DNA from: Melitaea cinxia
Taxonomy: Eukaryota > Arthropoda > Insecta > Lepidoptera > Nymphalidae
NCBI RefSeq assembly: GCF_905220565.1
Contig: NC_059404.1
Coordinates: 11,932,472 to 11,996,471 of the forward strand
Direction: 5' to 3'
Length of the DNA stretch: 64,000 bases
Shown here in pieces: positions 20,445 to 31,034 of the stretch. How positions within the stretch are numbered: the stretch's first letter is position 1; each line of letters opens with the position of its first letter. Under the pieces are notes generated by a model. That model was not told the origin of the DNA and searched no databases. It worked only from the letters and a program-made list of their open reading frames with translations. The translations under genes and the position numbers were made by a program.

Positions 20445-23400
20445 AAAAAGTTGCTCCGCGCGAATTGGCCAGTCTGACTGGCACTGGTACCGCTGCGTTG
20501 TGGTGATTGATTCTGGAGGGTAGCGGGATCCGAGGCACGGTGCACCGCTGGCCGACCGCAGGTAGTTGGGGGCCCAATTAATGTGCCAACCACACACGAA
20601 AGGCTGCCCCGCCAACTGTCGAAAAATCCCGGGATGCGCCATCGTGCCGGTTGGCGACCGGATGAGAGGGCCCGGTGGACATCTCCGGGGGGGCTCGGGC
20701 GTCCCCGCAGTCTCCAGTCCAATCCCCTTTTCCATCGCAGTGATTCGGTGAAAGTCTGAGGGTTAGTAGTGTGGAGCCTCGTTTCACTGCCTTCTTCTCA
20801 CCTTCCTTCACTCGCCATTATGAATAGGAGTAACAGTAAAAACAAGACAGCACAGCGGTTGCACTCCCTCTCACTCTCAGTGCACCTCTCTAACATTCGA
20901 GGTTTGCACTCCAATCTCGTTGCAGTCCACCACCATCTTGAGACTGAGAAACCGGCCCTACTGTTCCTCTCGGAGACGCAGATCGGCAGCCCGTCTGACA
21001 CAGCATACTTGTGTTACCCGGGTTATACCCTGGAGCATAATTTTAAACCACACGCGGGTGTTTGCTTATATGCCCGTGACGACATATGCTGCCGGCGTCT
21101 TCGTAATCTTGAAGATCCTAGCTTCTCTAACTTATGGGTTTTGGTGAACACAGGAGCGGAGAAAATTCTTTATGTCTGTGTTTACCGTTCGCACAGCGGA
21201 GATCTGTTGACAACCAGGCTTATTCAACACCTTAGTGAGGCGGCTGATGCGGCTCAGCACCGGTATCCTACTGTTCAATTGGTAATGCTGGGGGACTTTA
21301 ACGCCCACCACCAAGAGTGGCTATTCCCATACCAGCACACTGACCACGCTGGTAGAGAGATTCGCAATCTCGCTTTAGCACTCAATCTCACCCAGCTGGT
21401 CCGGGAAGCAACTAGGGTACCCGATGTTGACTCGCATACTGCCAACTGTTTGGACCTTTTCCTGACAACAGATCCTGACCGCTATTCGGTTTCGGTCTCA
21501 TCGCCTTTAGGCAGCTCCGACCACTGTCTGGTGAAGTCCATATCCGTCCATTCACCACCCTTACCCTGCTCCAAAGGCATCCGTAGAATATGGCGATACA
21601 AGTCAGCAAACTAGGATGAGATGCGTTCATTCTTTGCATCGTACCCATGGCGACAGATTTGCTTTTCCTCCGATGATCCCTCATCTTGTGCGAATGTTGT
21701 GGCTGATGTTCTGCGTCAGGGAATGGAGTATTACATACCATTCACTGACGCATCGGCATCCGTGGCAGCTCGACCCTGCTTTAATTCTGACTGTTCTCGT
21801 GCTGAAGCAGAAAAGAACACAGCTTACTTGGCCTGGGTCGACGCTCGTAACCGCAAGACAACAGACGTGGGTCAGAGGAAGAAAGCCTATAACAGAGCCG
21901 CTAAGTCCTGCAAGAAGGCTCTGCGGAAGGCTCGATTTGACCACATTGGCAGAAATGGGACTAGACTTGCGTCATACCCACCTGGTTGTAAAGCCTTTTG
22001 GTCCCTGGCCAAATCGGTCGAATCGAACTTCTGTCGCCCCTCACTACCTCCACTGATAAAACCCGATGGATCACTAGCCCACACCGCTGAGGAGAAGGCA
22101 AACTTGTTTGCAAATCTCTTTGCGGAATCCTCGCGTCTTGACTTAGGCAGCGCCACACCTCCAACTTCTTCGATTCGATGCGAGACGTCTATGACTGAAG
22201 TCCGAATCCGTCAAAAAGAGGTCCTTAAAACCTTGCGCAATCTGGACGTAAATAAAGCTAGTGGTCCTGACGGAATACCTGCCATAGTACTCAAAACTTG
22301 TGCGCCTGAGTTGTCTCCAATCCTGACACGTCTGTTTCGTCTCTCTCTAGCGACAGGACAAGTGCCGAAAGCCTGGAAGCAAGCTAACGTGCAGCCTGTG
22401 CCCAAAAAGGGCAGTCGAGCTGACCCTGTCAATTACAGACCTATTTCCATAACGTCCATACTCTGTAAGAGTATGGAACGTATACTGAATAACCGACTCC
22501 TGGCACACCTTGAGAGGAACGATCTCCTTAGCGACCGACAGTTTGGTTTTCGCCGTAATCGGTCCACGGGTGATCTTCTGGCGTATGCCACTCATATTTG
22601 GAGTGAGGCTATCGAGAAACACGGGGAAGCCATTGCGGTCTCGCTCGATATTTCGAAAGCATTTGACAGGGTCTGGCATGACGGCCTTATTAGCAAACTT
22701 CCTTCATACGGCCTACCCGCTTCTCTCTGTGTTTGGATATCTGACTTCCTGAGGGATCGATCGATTCGCGTAGTTATAGACGGTTGCGATTCCGATCGTT
22801 TGGCCATCAATGCCGGGGTTCCTCAGGGGTCTGTACTCTCGGCAACGCTATTCTTGCTGCACATCAACGACCTGCTCAAACCCGGAATCTTTGGGTATGC
22901 AGATGACAGCACCGTTGTCGAGCGTTACGTGTCCAACGCACGAGCGAGTGGGTCTGAGATCCAATCGCTGAGGGAAGCTATGATTCAGCGTCTGAACTTG
23001 TCCCTTAAAGCTGTCTCCGATTGGGGTGACGCAAACCTGGTCAAGTTCAACGCCTCTAAGACCCAGGCGTGTCTTTTTTCGGCAAAGCGGAGTCCTTTCC
23101 ATCTGACTCCCTCTTTCCGAGGTGTACCCGTGCCCATAACCGGCCGCCTAGAGCTTCTTGGCGTTACTTTGTCATCCACCCTCAATTTCGGCTCTTACAT
23201 AGAGACAAAGGCTCAAACAGCTACCAGAAAACTGGGCGTCCTCTCGAAGGTGAGACAGTACTTCACTCCGGAACAGCTTCTAAATTTATATCAAGCGCAA
23301 GTTCGATCATGCATGGAGTACTGCTCTCATCTTTGGGATGGCTCAGCCAAGTACCAGCTGGAGCTTCTCGAGTCGATCGAGAGACGAGCCAGGAGGCTCA

Positions 23401-23836
23401 TCGGTGATGATGCACTGGTCGCTGCAAAGCTGCAAAGCTTGCATCATCGACGGAGGGTCGCCGGCCTGTCGGTATTTTATCGGATACACTTCGGAGAGTG
23501 TGCGCAGGAACTCCATAACCTGATTCCCCCTACCCCCTTCCATCATCGTACAACCAGACGCTCTGCGTTACGCCACCCTTATATGGTTGACATTCCCCTT
23601 ATACGCACTAAGCGATTCGCTAGTACATTCTTGATCCGTACAGCCAAAGAATGGAACTCTCTACCAGCGTCTGTGTTTCCAGAAAATTATAACCTGGGGA
23701 TCTCGAATCTGGAATCTGGAAGTCGCGAGTGAATAGGTTACTTCTAGGTAAGCGTGCTCCATCTTAGACCGCATTTTCACTTATCATCAGGTGAAATAGT
23801 GGTCAAACGCAAGCCTATCATTGTATAAAAAAAAAT
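20445..23836 (+). mobile_element. CR1-group non-LTR retrotransposon, nearly full length
   Basis: A GC-rich leader (about 20445-20819) precedes one endonuclease-reverse transcriptase frame (20820-23732). A 3' UTR follows with TTTCACTTATCATCAGGTGA, where TTTCAC and GTGAAA can pair, and the element ends ATTGTATAAAAAAAAA. This 3' form and the protein resemble lepidopteran CR1-group elements of the Zenon/Daphne type; that name is from memory. The 5' boundary is set by the composition change only. No target duplication was found. Two lesions disable it: an amber codon at 21612 and a C-terminal indel near 23703-23720. Confidence 0.8.
20820..23732 (+). pseudogene. Endonuclease-reverse transcriptase of CR1-group LINE, interrupted by TAG
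   Basis: The start is ATG at 20820. The first part (to 21611) is an AP-type endonuclease with LSNIRGLHSN, LFLSETQI, MLGDFNAHHQEW, NCLDLFLT and GSSDHCLV. An in-frame TAG at 21612-21614 follows SAN; the same frame continues at once with DEMRSFFASYPW, so only one codon is changed. The reverse transcriptase domain follows with DPVNYRPISITS, FGFRRNRST, VSLDISKAFDRVW, NAGVPQGSVLS and GYADDST. Near 23703-23720 a duplicated AATCTGG disrupts the expected C-terminus. Text typical of these proteins (VNRLLLGKRAPS) reads in another frame and ends with TAG at 23765-23767. Catalytic residues look intact, but the polypeptide cannot be made whole without readthrough. Confidence 0.85.
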
Positions 23837-23864
23837 ATATATATATATATATAATGGTAATTTT

Positions 23865-24025
23865 TTACAATGTTGGACTCACGTGTTTGGCCCATAGTCA
23901 CCACGCTGGGGCAGACGGGTTGGTGACCGCAGAGCTGGCTTTGTCGCACCGAAGACGCTGCTGCCCGTCTTCGGCCTGTGTTTTTCAAAGCCAGCAGTTG
24001 GATGTTTACCCTGCCATAGATTCAC
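23865..24025. repeat. Fragment of the TCATCA-tailed repeat
   Basis: CATAGTCACCACGCTGGGGC, GCGGTT-like text, GCACCGAAGACGCTGCTGCC and AAAGCCAGCAGTTGGATG match 62810-62925 and 63210-63325. It lies 30 bp downstream of the CR1-group LINE, separated by an AT microsatellite. Confidence 0.7.
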
Positions 24026-24099
24026 AGATAATCCTCTTTCATACACGAGATTTATTGCGGTTTTGTGTCTCCTTACAGTTAACTGTCATGGTTATGTTT

Positions 24100-24265
24100 G
24101 TTTTCTTATAACGTTTTACTAGATGTACCGATTGTAAAGATTTTTTTTTATTTGAAAGCTGCTGCTTTCAATTCGGCCCCACTTAGCAATTTATATTTGC
24201 GTGAGATCAGACGACTACTATTTGAATTATCTCAAATAGTGTTTATTGTTCTATACTTGTCTATG
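24100..24265 (+). repeat. CCGACTTC-family single-unit fragment
   Basis: ATGTACCGATTGTAAAGATT followed by TTTGAAAGCTGCTGCTTTCA matches one internal unit of the repeat at 2270-2745 with divergence. Confidence 0.4.
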
Positions 24266-24269
24266 TTAA

Positions 24270-24770
24270 CGACTTTTTTTTTTTGATTCAGAACAACCAC
24301 AACTATATTATACTATACTAGTTTCACTATAATAGAGGGAAAAGGAAACAGTTTTTGTGTAGAAAGTATGTCCAATGAAGTTTAAGTTGTGTAGTAATAA
24401 AAATTTATCTTAAATTGCTTCACATCAAAGTTGATGCATACAAAACTTTAGCGACAGTATGGTTTCATGTATCTTTACTGTTATTCCATTAATAATTGTG
24501 TGCTTTACTTATGTTCTAAATCACACGTCAACCTTCGTCCTTTCTCAGCTCCCGGCGATGTAAATCCAACGAGTTGATAACGAGGGTCAAATTACTTGTT
24601 GAGATGACCTACAAACAACAGTGCCAAATTATTCACACTATTATCGTATACTAAATCTTCAATAGAAACTTAATAGGTACGTTCATTATAGTGGTCAATG
24701 TTCAGTGAATCTATATACCAAATTTAAGCTAGAAATAGTTCGGAAAATTAAATATATTTTCATTATTTAT
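24270..24770. other. AT-rich stretch, no feature seen
   Basis: No coding frame, terminal repeat or recognised family was found. Confidence 0.35.
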
Positions 24771-24774
24771 CGTT

Positions 24775-24915
24775 GTGTCCATTTGTTATAAGTATTCTTT
24801 GACGGTTCGCAAGAAAGTGGACACAAGGTGCCAATCAAACCACTAATTGCAAATTCATGCGACGTTTCGATCCTTTATTGGATCATCATCAGGCATCTTT
24901 ACACGTAGCAGTCAA
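24775..24915. repeat. Unclassified repeat with GATCC-TTTATT-GGATC palindrome
   Basis: Contains GGACACAAGGTGCC and GCGACGTTTCGATCCTTTAT then TGGATCATCATCAGG. I recall similar text as a dispersed lepidopteran repeat but see no second copy here, so the call is weak. Confidence 0.3.
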
Positions 24916-24919
24916 TCGA

Positions 24920-25270
24920 CATCTCTTCGTTAAAGTTCTTTTATTATGTAAGATTCTTAATCCAAATGCATTATATATTATTTCTAAGTTACGTTTAAAG
25001 CTGTATTAAATGAATTTTGAAAATGTATACTAAAACATTTAAATTTAAATAGGTAACAATATGCACAATTTTAAGTTATTAAGTTTTTTGGTTTGTACAT
25101 TTTCAAGGCATCAAATTCTCAGAACTTGACTATTGAACTGCATCTTTACATAGGTATATATTTTTTTAATTTCTTTCTTCCTATTTTAATTTTTTCTACG
25201 TGTATTTTTCTTCAATGTTATATATAATTTTTATTATTAATCATTATAATTGTTAAATTTTAAAAATAAT
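24920..25270. other. AT-rich stretch, no feature seen
   Basis: No coding frame, terminal repeat or recognised family was found. Confidence 0.35.
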
Positions 25271-25276
25271 TTGTCA

Positions 25277-25481
25277 TCTTCTATAATATAAAAATGAGTC
25301 GCTGAATGTGTTGCTAAGCGCAAAACTCGAGAACGGTTGGACCGATTTCGCTAATTCTTTTTTTAAAATATTCCTTGAAGTACGAGGATGGTTCTTACGG
25401 AGAGAAAAATTCTAAAAAAAAAAAATTAATAAAATTACAGAATCGACTGTTAGGCGATACGAAGTTCGCCAGGTCAGCTAG
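25277..25481 (+). mobile_element. Non-autonomous Helitron, 205 bp
   Basis: Begins TCTTCTATAATATAAAAATG and ends with a hairpin-forming GGCGATACGAAGTTCGCC followed by AGGTCAGCTAG, with A before and T after. The 5' TC, the 3' CTAG, the subterminal hairpin and the absence of a target duplication are Helitron hallmarks. The body contains GTTGGACCGATTTCGCTAAT, which I recall from lepidopteran Helitron families. No Rep/helicase is encoded. Confidence 0.7.
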
Positions 25482-25754
25482 TTTCTTATAAAAATATGTC
25501 ATTTAAATTAGCTAATTAAAGATTTTACGTTACAATTTCTATTTAATAGTTATTACTTGTTGTATTGACATCTTGTTCTCAAAATTACTTCTATCATCGT
25601 GTCTCGCATGTAGTAGAATCAATACATCTTCTATATCTTTATTTATTAATATTAAATTACATCTTCTAATCAGTTCCAAATTTTATCTTTTGTTAACGGC
25701 CGAAAACACGTCACTCCACACGAATGTCAAAACTGTCAAAAAACGTTTGGTTCT

Positions 25755-26325
25755 TCCACTTCTTCCAAAAAAGGAGGAGGTTCTCAATTCGACTGTATTT
25801 TTTTTTATGTATGTGACATCAGAACTTTTGACTGGGTGGACCGATTTCGACAATTTTTTTAATCAAAAGGCGGTGTCTGTCATTTGGTCCCATTTAAATT
25901 TGTTTGAGATCTAACAACTACTTTTCGAGTTATATCTAACAATGCGTTTTTACTTGACGCTTTTTTCGTCGACCTACGTTGTATTAAACCACATAACTTT
26001 TTACTGGATGTACCGATTTTGATAATTCTTTTTTTGTTGAAAAGGAGATATCCTTAGTTTGGTATCATGATAAGGAAACCAGGATTTGATGATGGGATTC
26101 CAGAGAAATCGAGAGAAACTCTCGAAAATCTGCATAACTTTTTACTGGGTGTACTGATTTTGATGATTTTTAATTTAATCGAAAGCTGATGTTTATCATG
26201 TGGTTACATTTAAATTTCATCGAGATCAGTTGATTACAACTTTTGGAGTAATCTTTGATAATGCGTCTTGACTATCGATGTAATTGAAGTCGTTTTTCTC
26301 GTTTGCCAGCAAACACAATTATTAA
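25755..26325 (+). repeat. CCGACTTC-family repeat, multi-unit copy
   Basis: Starts TTCCAAAAAAGGAGGAGGTT and ends ATTGAAGTCGTTTTTCTCG then CAGCAAACACAATTATT. Three internal units carry ACCGATTT at 25840 and 26012 and ACTGATTT at 26153, so the last unit is shorter. It is the best-preserved member here and shows both ends seen at 18.8 kb. Confidence 0.6.
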
Positions 26326-26329
26326 GAGT

Positions 26330-27095
26330 GTAATTATCAACCTAAATCGCGAACACGTCAACCTCAATTATTCAAAAGCTTTTAATACTAATTAAAATAA
26401 TTATTAATCGTAAAATGGCGTAATAGCAGCGAACGTGCTACGTACTCGTATACCTACTTTGCTAAGATGAAACTCGGACCGGACCTAAACAATAGAGCAC
26501 TTGAATGTGCTATGAACTTCCATTGAGTCGACTACGAGAGGTTACGGCTAAGTTTTACGAGTCAAGTTAATGGTATCATCTTAATGCATGCTAGGGATAA
26601 CACTTCTACGTTGTTTAGAACCACACTAGCTCATGTTAGCTATTTTTTACTAGAGAGATAATTTAGTACTGTTACTTGGTTTTAAGTGATTTTGTAACTT
26701 AATTTTGACCTAGTTAATCTCCCTCAGTAAAATAGAAAGTTAAAAAAAAAAAACAATGTTATTTTTAAAGAACTCTTACAATGATACCATTACCTATTTT
26801 TAGTTGTAGAACTAATTATACATACATATATTTTTATGTACACATATAAGTAGTATAATACACACACGTAAACACTCGTAACATGACTAAGCTTTATGCG
26901 TTAAGGAGTATTTCAATAAATCACGAAAATTCTACAAGAAATGGGACTGTCCATATAAATCTTCTTAAAAGGCTTTAACCAAGTGAAGTTGATTTATATG
27001 ATTATATAACGAGATTTTACCTGTAAGATTGTATTTTTCTATAATTTTTTTCATATATTTTCAAATAAAATTAGATAATAAGTTTCCTTTCTATG
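26330..27095. other. AT-rich stretch, no feature seen
   Basis: Only simple-sequence runs (for example TACATACATAT near 26820) are present. Confidence 0.35.
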
Positions 27096-27097
27096 TA

Positions 27098-27240
27098 TGG
27101 GTTGTCTGGAAGAAATGGCTAATTAGTCATAAGTCCGCCCATTGTACTTCACTGTCTGTAACTATCTTTATGCTTTGTTTGTAATATATCTGTGGTGTAC
27201 AATAAGGTATAAAATAAAAATAAATAAATAAAATAACCCT
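27098..27240 (+). mobile_element. LINE 3' end with conserved hairpin (L2-like family), copy c
   Basis: GGGTTGTCTGGAAGAAATGG, hairpin at 27115-27130 (ATGGCT-AATT-AGTCAT, six pairs with one G-U), AAGTCCGCCC, then GTGGTGTACAATAAGG and an AAATAAATAA tail. The stem differs in sequence from other copies but keeps pairing. Confidence 0.75.
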
Positions 27241-27534
27241 AACTACTATGATTTGTATTTCATTATTACTTTTATAAGTTTACTTTTTTTATTTAACTTT
27301 TTGTATTTCTCTTCACTTTTGTTACTTAAGGGACAGTTTTAGAACTTAGTTGAAGTATTCTGTAAACGTTAACTTTGCAAGTTGTAGTCAATTTCAAAAA
27401 TCGATTATTCTTATTATATTTCGCTATTAGAACCATTTAAAACAGCAGTAGAGCAAAACGCGTAACAAATTACAATTAAAATGTAAATGTTTCAGACAGA
27501 CATGATAATGCAAATAACAATGAAAGAAAATAAT

Positions 27535-27696
27535 GATATAAATATTATAAAACTGAAAAGTTTGTTTGAACGCGCTAATCTCGGACACTAGAGGTTCGAA
27601 TTGAAAAATTCTTCTTGTAACGGATAGGCCCATTACCGAGGCTATAAGCAAATTTTTTCTCAACTTAACGCAGGTAAAACTGCGGGACATAGCTAG
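27535..27696 (+). mobile_element. Non-autonomous Helitron, short copy
   Basis: TGAAAAGTTTGTTTGAACGC then GCTAATCTCGGACACTAGAG is the internal text I recall from lepidopteran Helitrons; the 3' end reads ACTGCGGGACATAGCTAG followed by T. The 5' boundary is approximate. Confidence 0.6.
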
Positions 27697-27699
27697 TAA

Positions 27700-28720
27700 T
27701 AATATAAAATGAAAAACAAAACGAATTAAAAAAAAAAACAAAGTATGGAAAGTAAGTTTATTTTAAAATGGTTTTCGGTAAAAGAAAGTGTTAGGTGGAA
27801 GGTTTTGTTTTGTTCATTAGCCAAAGGTGAAGGCGAAGCTGTTAACTTAAAGCATGTTTACACGTAGACGTTCTTTGTGCAGTAATTTTCAAATTGTTTT
27901 TCTTTTTATCGTAAGTATAGAAAACTAAGTTTAGTAGTTGTTTTCACACTTGCATTTCAAATTAATTAAATGCTATTTAAATCCCTTCAAACTGGCTGTT
28001 CAGTTAATTATGTAGATTGTTTGAATTGTAGTATGTACATACACGAAAAATAACGTATGTAATGAATATTTTTTTAATACTTCGTGACCCGACAGATGAA
28101 CGCGAAAATATTTGATAATTGTATCGTAATGATTTCTAAAATATTTTGACTAATTTTTTAATTTTTCGTTCCGTAAAAAAATTTCAATAAGGTATCAGAT
28201 ACTATAAAGGACATACAGACAAACATTCCTTTTTATATATATAGAAGACAAAAGCGTTAATACCACTCGAATTAAACAACAAGAGTGACAAAAACTAGAG
28301 TGATATGAAACGTGAGTGATATGAAACTATTAATGCAGTCTCGCAAAAATAATATTCTCAGTAAAATTTACTTTAGAATAAAACTGTCGTAGCTCTCGTT
28401 AAACAACCAATTCTACTAAAATAATGATGTTAAACTGCTTTTAGAAGACAATTGAAATAAACTTTATATATTTTCCTCGTTATCAACTGTTCTTTAGAGG
28501 ACATAATTATATAAATAAGTTCCATAAAAAATATACCTAAGATAACCCTGTAAAAATTACAACACGCAGCAGAGCAGCCTGTGCACGTAATACAGCCATT
28601 TTGTGCGGAGTTGTGTATTATAGTTGCATGTGTATGTATATATATATGTATGTTTGTAGGAATTTATATATGTATTTTGATTAAACTTTATCACCGTTGC
28701 GCAAGCCCGTTACACTGCTA
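27700..28720. other. AT-rich stretch; possible decayed repeat at 28085-28250
   Basis: GACCCGACAGATGAACGCG and GGACATACAGACAAACATTCC resemble the ends of the Helitron-like family at 4.0 and 45.5 kb, but the match is fragmentary. No gene. Confidence 0.3.
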
Positions 28721-28728
28721 GCTTTTTT

Positions 28729-28860
28729 CTGTTGGGTAATCTGGAAGAGATTGCTATTTAGTGATAAGATCGCCTATTGCACTATACGCATCTAAAATTA
28801 AGGTTTGCTATGTATAGTATCTTTAGTTGCAATAAAGTGTTTTATTATTATTATTATTAA
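28729..28860 (+). mobile_element. LINE 3' end with conserved hairpin (L2-like family), copy d
   Basis: GGGTAATCTGGAAGAGATTG with hairpin at 28750-28765 (ATTGCT-ATTT-AGTGAT, with G-U pairs), AAGATCGCC, GCAATAAAGTG and a TTATTATTA tail. Confidence 0.75.
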
Positions 28861-28869
28861 AAACACGTT

Positions 28870-29735
28870 CTGTAAGCAAATACAATCAATCGGCAGGTCG
28901 GTGTATCGTTTGTGTTTGTCATGCAGTTTTTTACGTATAAAGTATTATTTTTTCGTGTTTTCGAGATTGATGTAAATGCGTTTATTACTTGTTGTATAAT
29001 AGTAAACAAATAAAAAAGTATTCTAATATTATTACGTTAGTTTGTGTGTGTGTGTCAATAAAAACATACAAAGGTGACTTCGTATGGAAGCAGTATAAAG
29101 GAGTAGTTATTGTTATAACACTACCTTCCATAAACCGTGTAATATCACTTATTTAATAACTACTTCAAAGTAATATAATATTATACTGACAAAGGTTAAA
29201 AGCCAGATATAATGATAGAAGTTTCGAGAACACTAAATTTTCATTAACAACGGTTCTTTAAGCTTACCCAAAGCATTGAACTCTGATACGAGACGTATTA
29301 TAGTGTAATATTTATTAAAGTAAAGGACTAACTACTATTGTTACAAAGAAACATCGCACATGGAAGAGTTACTAACTCCTTAAAATGAAGGTACAATATG
29401 GGGACAACGAACTTCAAGCATGACCCAACTTAGATATATAAAATTATATATTTTTTTTCTTTTCATAAACTCGTATACATAAAATTCAAACAAAATCCAT
29501 TTATCGTCCGAAATTCTAATTCAAACAGCGCTGAAACTGAAGCCAAAGTTAAACATTTTAGTAACAAATCCCGTTCACGGAGTGGAAACATTGACATATA
29601 GGTATCAGTACATTTCATAACATTGAGGCTGGTTCAAATCGCGGGTGTATGACTAACATTTAACTTACAATAAACAACTAAATTGTATCATGCTTATGCT
29701 TGCGTAATATCATTTAGTATTTCTATCATATATTT
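28870..29735. other. AT-rich stretch, no feature seen
   Basis: No coding frame, terminal repeat or recognised family was found. Confidence 0.35.
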
Positions 29736-29737
29736 TT

Positions 29738-30000
29738 GATGGGACAAGGGTGACAAACAAGCGTACGGCCCATCTGATGATAAGCGGTTAGCTTAGCCTA
29801 TGTACGCCTGCAGCAACAGAGAAGCGCGTTGCCAACCCTACCTCTGACCCGCCCCAGGAGCTTTGGACACCTTACTTACCACAGGAACACAACATTACTT
29901 TTGAGCCGTGTTATTTAAGCGTGATCTTCTATAAGATTGAATTTTCCCCAACAGGGCTGCTCCAATTTATGACCACGATATTTCCTGCTATCTCATCTCA
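29738..30000 (-). mobile_element. LINE-type 3' end, CATCAGGTGAGCC family, copy 2
   Basis: Reverse complement of the family at 17375-17625: CAAACAAGCGTACGGCCCAT, CTGATGATAAGCGG, GCAGCAACAGAGAAGCGCG, GTTGCCAACCC and GGGCTGCTCC appear in mirrored order. Confidence 0.6.
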
Positions 30001-30004
30001 ATAA

Positions 30005-30605
30005 CGTGATATAGATGTCAATATTTTTAGGTCTTCGAACGGCGTATCTAATGGAAGTTATCTAATAGTACATCAAGCAATTTCACATTTAATTGCATTT
30101 TTCCCAAATTCGTGTTTAGCCCTAAATAAGAACGATCTAATGTCAGTAGACTTCAAATTCGTATTCAGCGTATAACTGTCATTTTTCGGAGTGAAATTTC
30201 GCTTCTAGGACAAACATTAACACACTGACTGACTTGCTTTGTGTTGTAGCGTTAATACGAGCGACAAAAATGTGCCTATACGAGCGACAAAAAAGCGCCT
30301 TTACGATTTGCTTGATGACCTAACGGAACGGTACCAACGTCATGAAATACCGAAAATTTGTAAATTCGAGTCTTTGGTGCATTTATGAAGAAACCTCTTT
30401 GAATTTGTATAAAGTATAGTAGCTGAAAATTTTACAAATGCAAAATTAATGACAAAATAGTGATAAACATATCTCTTCAGTCATAGGCCAAAGCGTGTCA
30501 CTCACGCTTTGTACTAAATGTAATGTGACGCTAAAAATTTAAGTACATGTTTTAGAAAGAAAACTAAATTATAGCAATAGCCATACAAACATACATCGTT
30601 CCAAA
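30005..30605. other. No gene; 9-bp stem-loop at 30489-30511
   Basis: CAAAGCGTG and CACGCTTTG flank the loop TCACT at 30489-30511. A short imperfect duplication TACGAGCGACAAAAA occurs at about 30255 and 30279. The region is the left flank of the gypsy insertion. Confidence 0.4.
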
Positions 30606-30609
30606 ATAA

Positions 30610-30765
30610 TGTAAAGGTTATGTCATCGGAGATATGAAAACGACTGGATCTATTCTAATCTGATTTATTACTGAACTCCCTCTCAAACGTTACACATTAT
30701 TATATAAGTACTTATTAAGGCACTCTTACGCTACTACTACATATAACATCTACTTACACACTACA
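30610..30765 (-). repeat. 3' LTR of the gypsy element
   Basis: All 156 bp equal the other LTR. Read on the minus strand it starts TGTAGTGTGTAAGTAG and ends CCTTTACA. The LTR is short for a gypsy element. A poly(A) signal was not located with confidence. Confidence 0.93.
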
Positions 30766-30776
30766 CGCCCACCGGC
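30766..30776 (-). other. Candidate polypurine tract
   Basis: On the minus strand CCGGTGGGCG directly precedes the 3' LTR. It is where plus-strand DNA priming should start, but it is short and interrupted by pyrimidines, so support is positional only. Confidence 0.4.
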
Positions 30777-31034
30777 AAAAAAAATAAAAATAATGGATTA
30801 CATTTATTTTTATTTGAGTAAAAAGGTATATTAATTTATATAAGTATATGAATTAAAACAAAATAATTAATAATTAAAATATATTAAACATATTAATAGG
30901 ATTACATTAGTATTACAATATTGATTACATTTTTTTTTCCATATAAACATAGTTTATTTGAAATAAATTTAACAAATTTACTTAGATATTAAATTACATA
31001 GGTACATTTTCAATGGCAAAAGAATAAAAAAAAA

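Noticed and set aside
20433..20811. Three minus-strand frames of 77-100 codons
   Set aside because: They are antisense to the GC-rich leader of the CR1-group LINE and overlap one another.
30766..31034. Envelope gene downstream of gypsy pol
   Set aside because: Only about 270 bp remain between the pol stop and the LTR, with no open frame of useful length.
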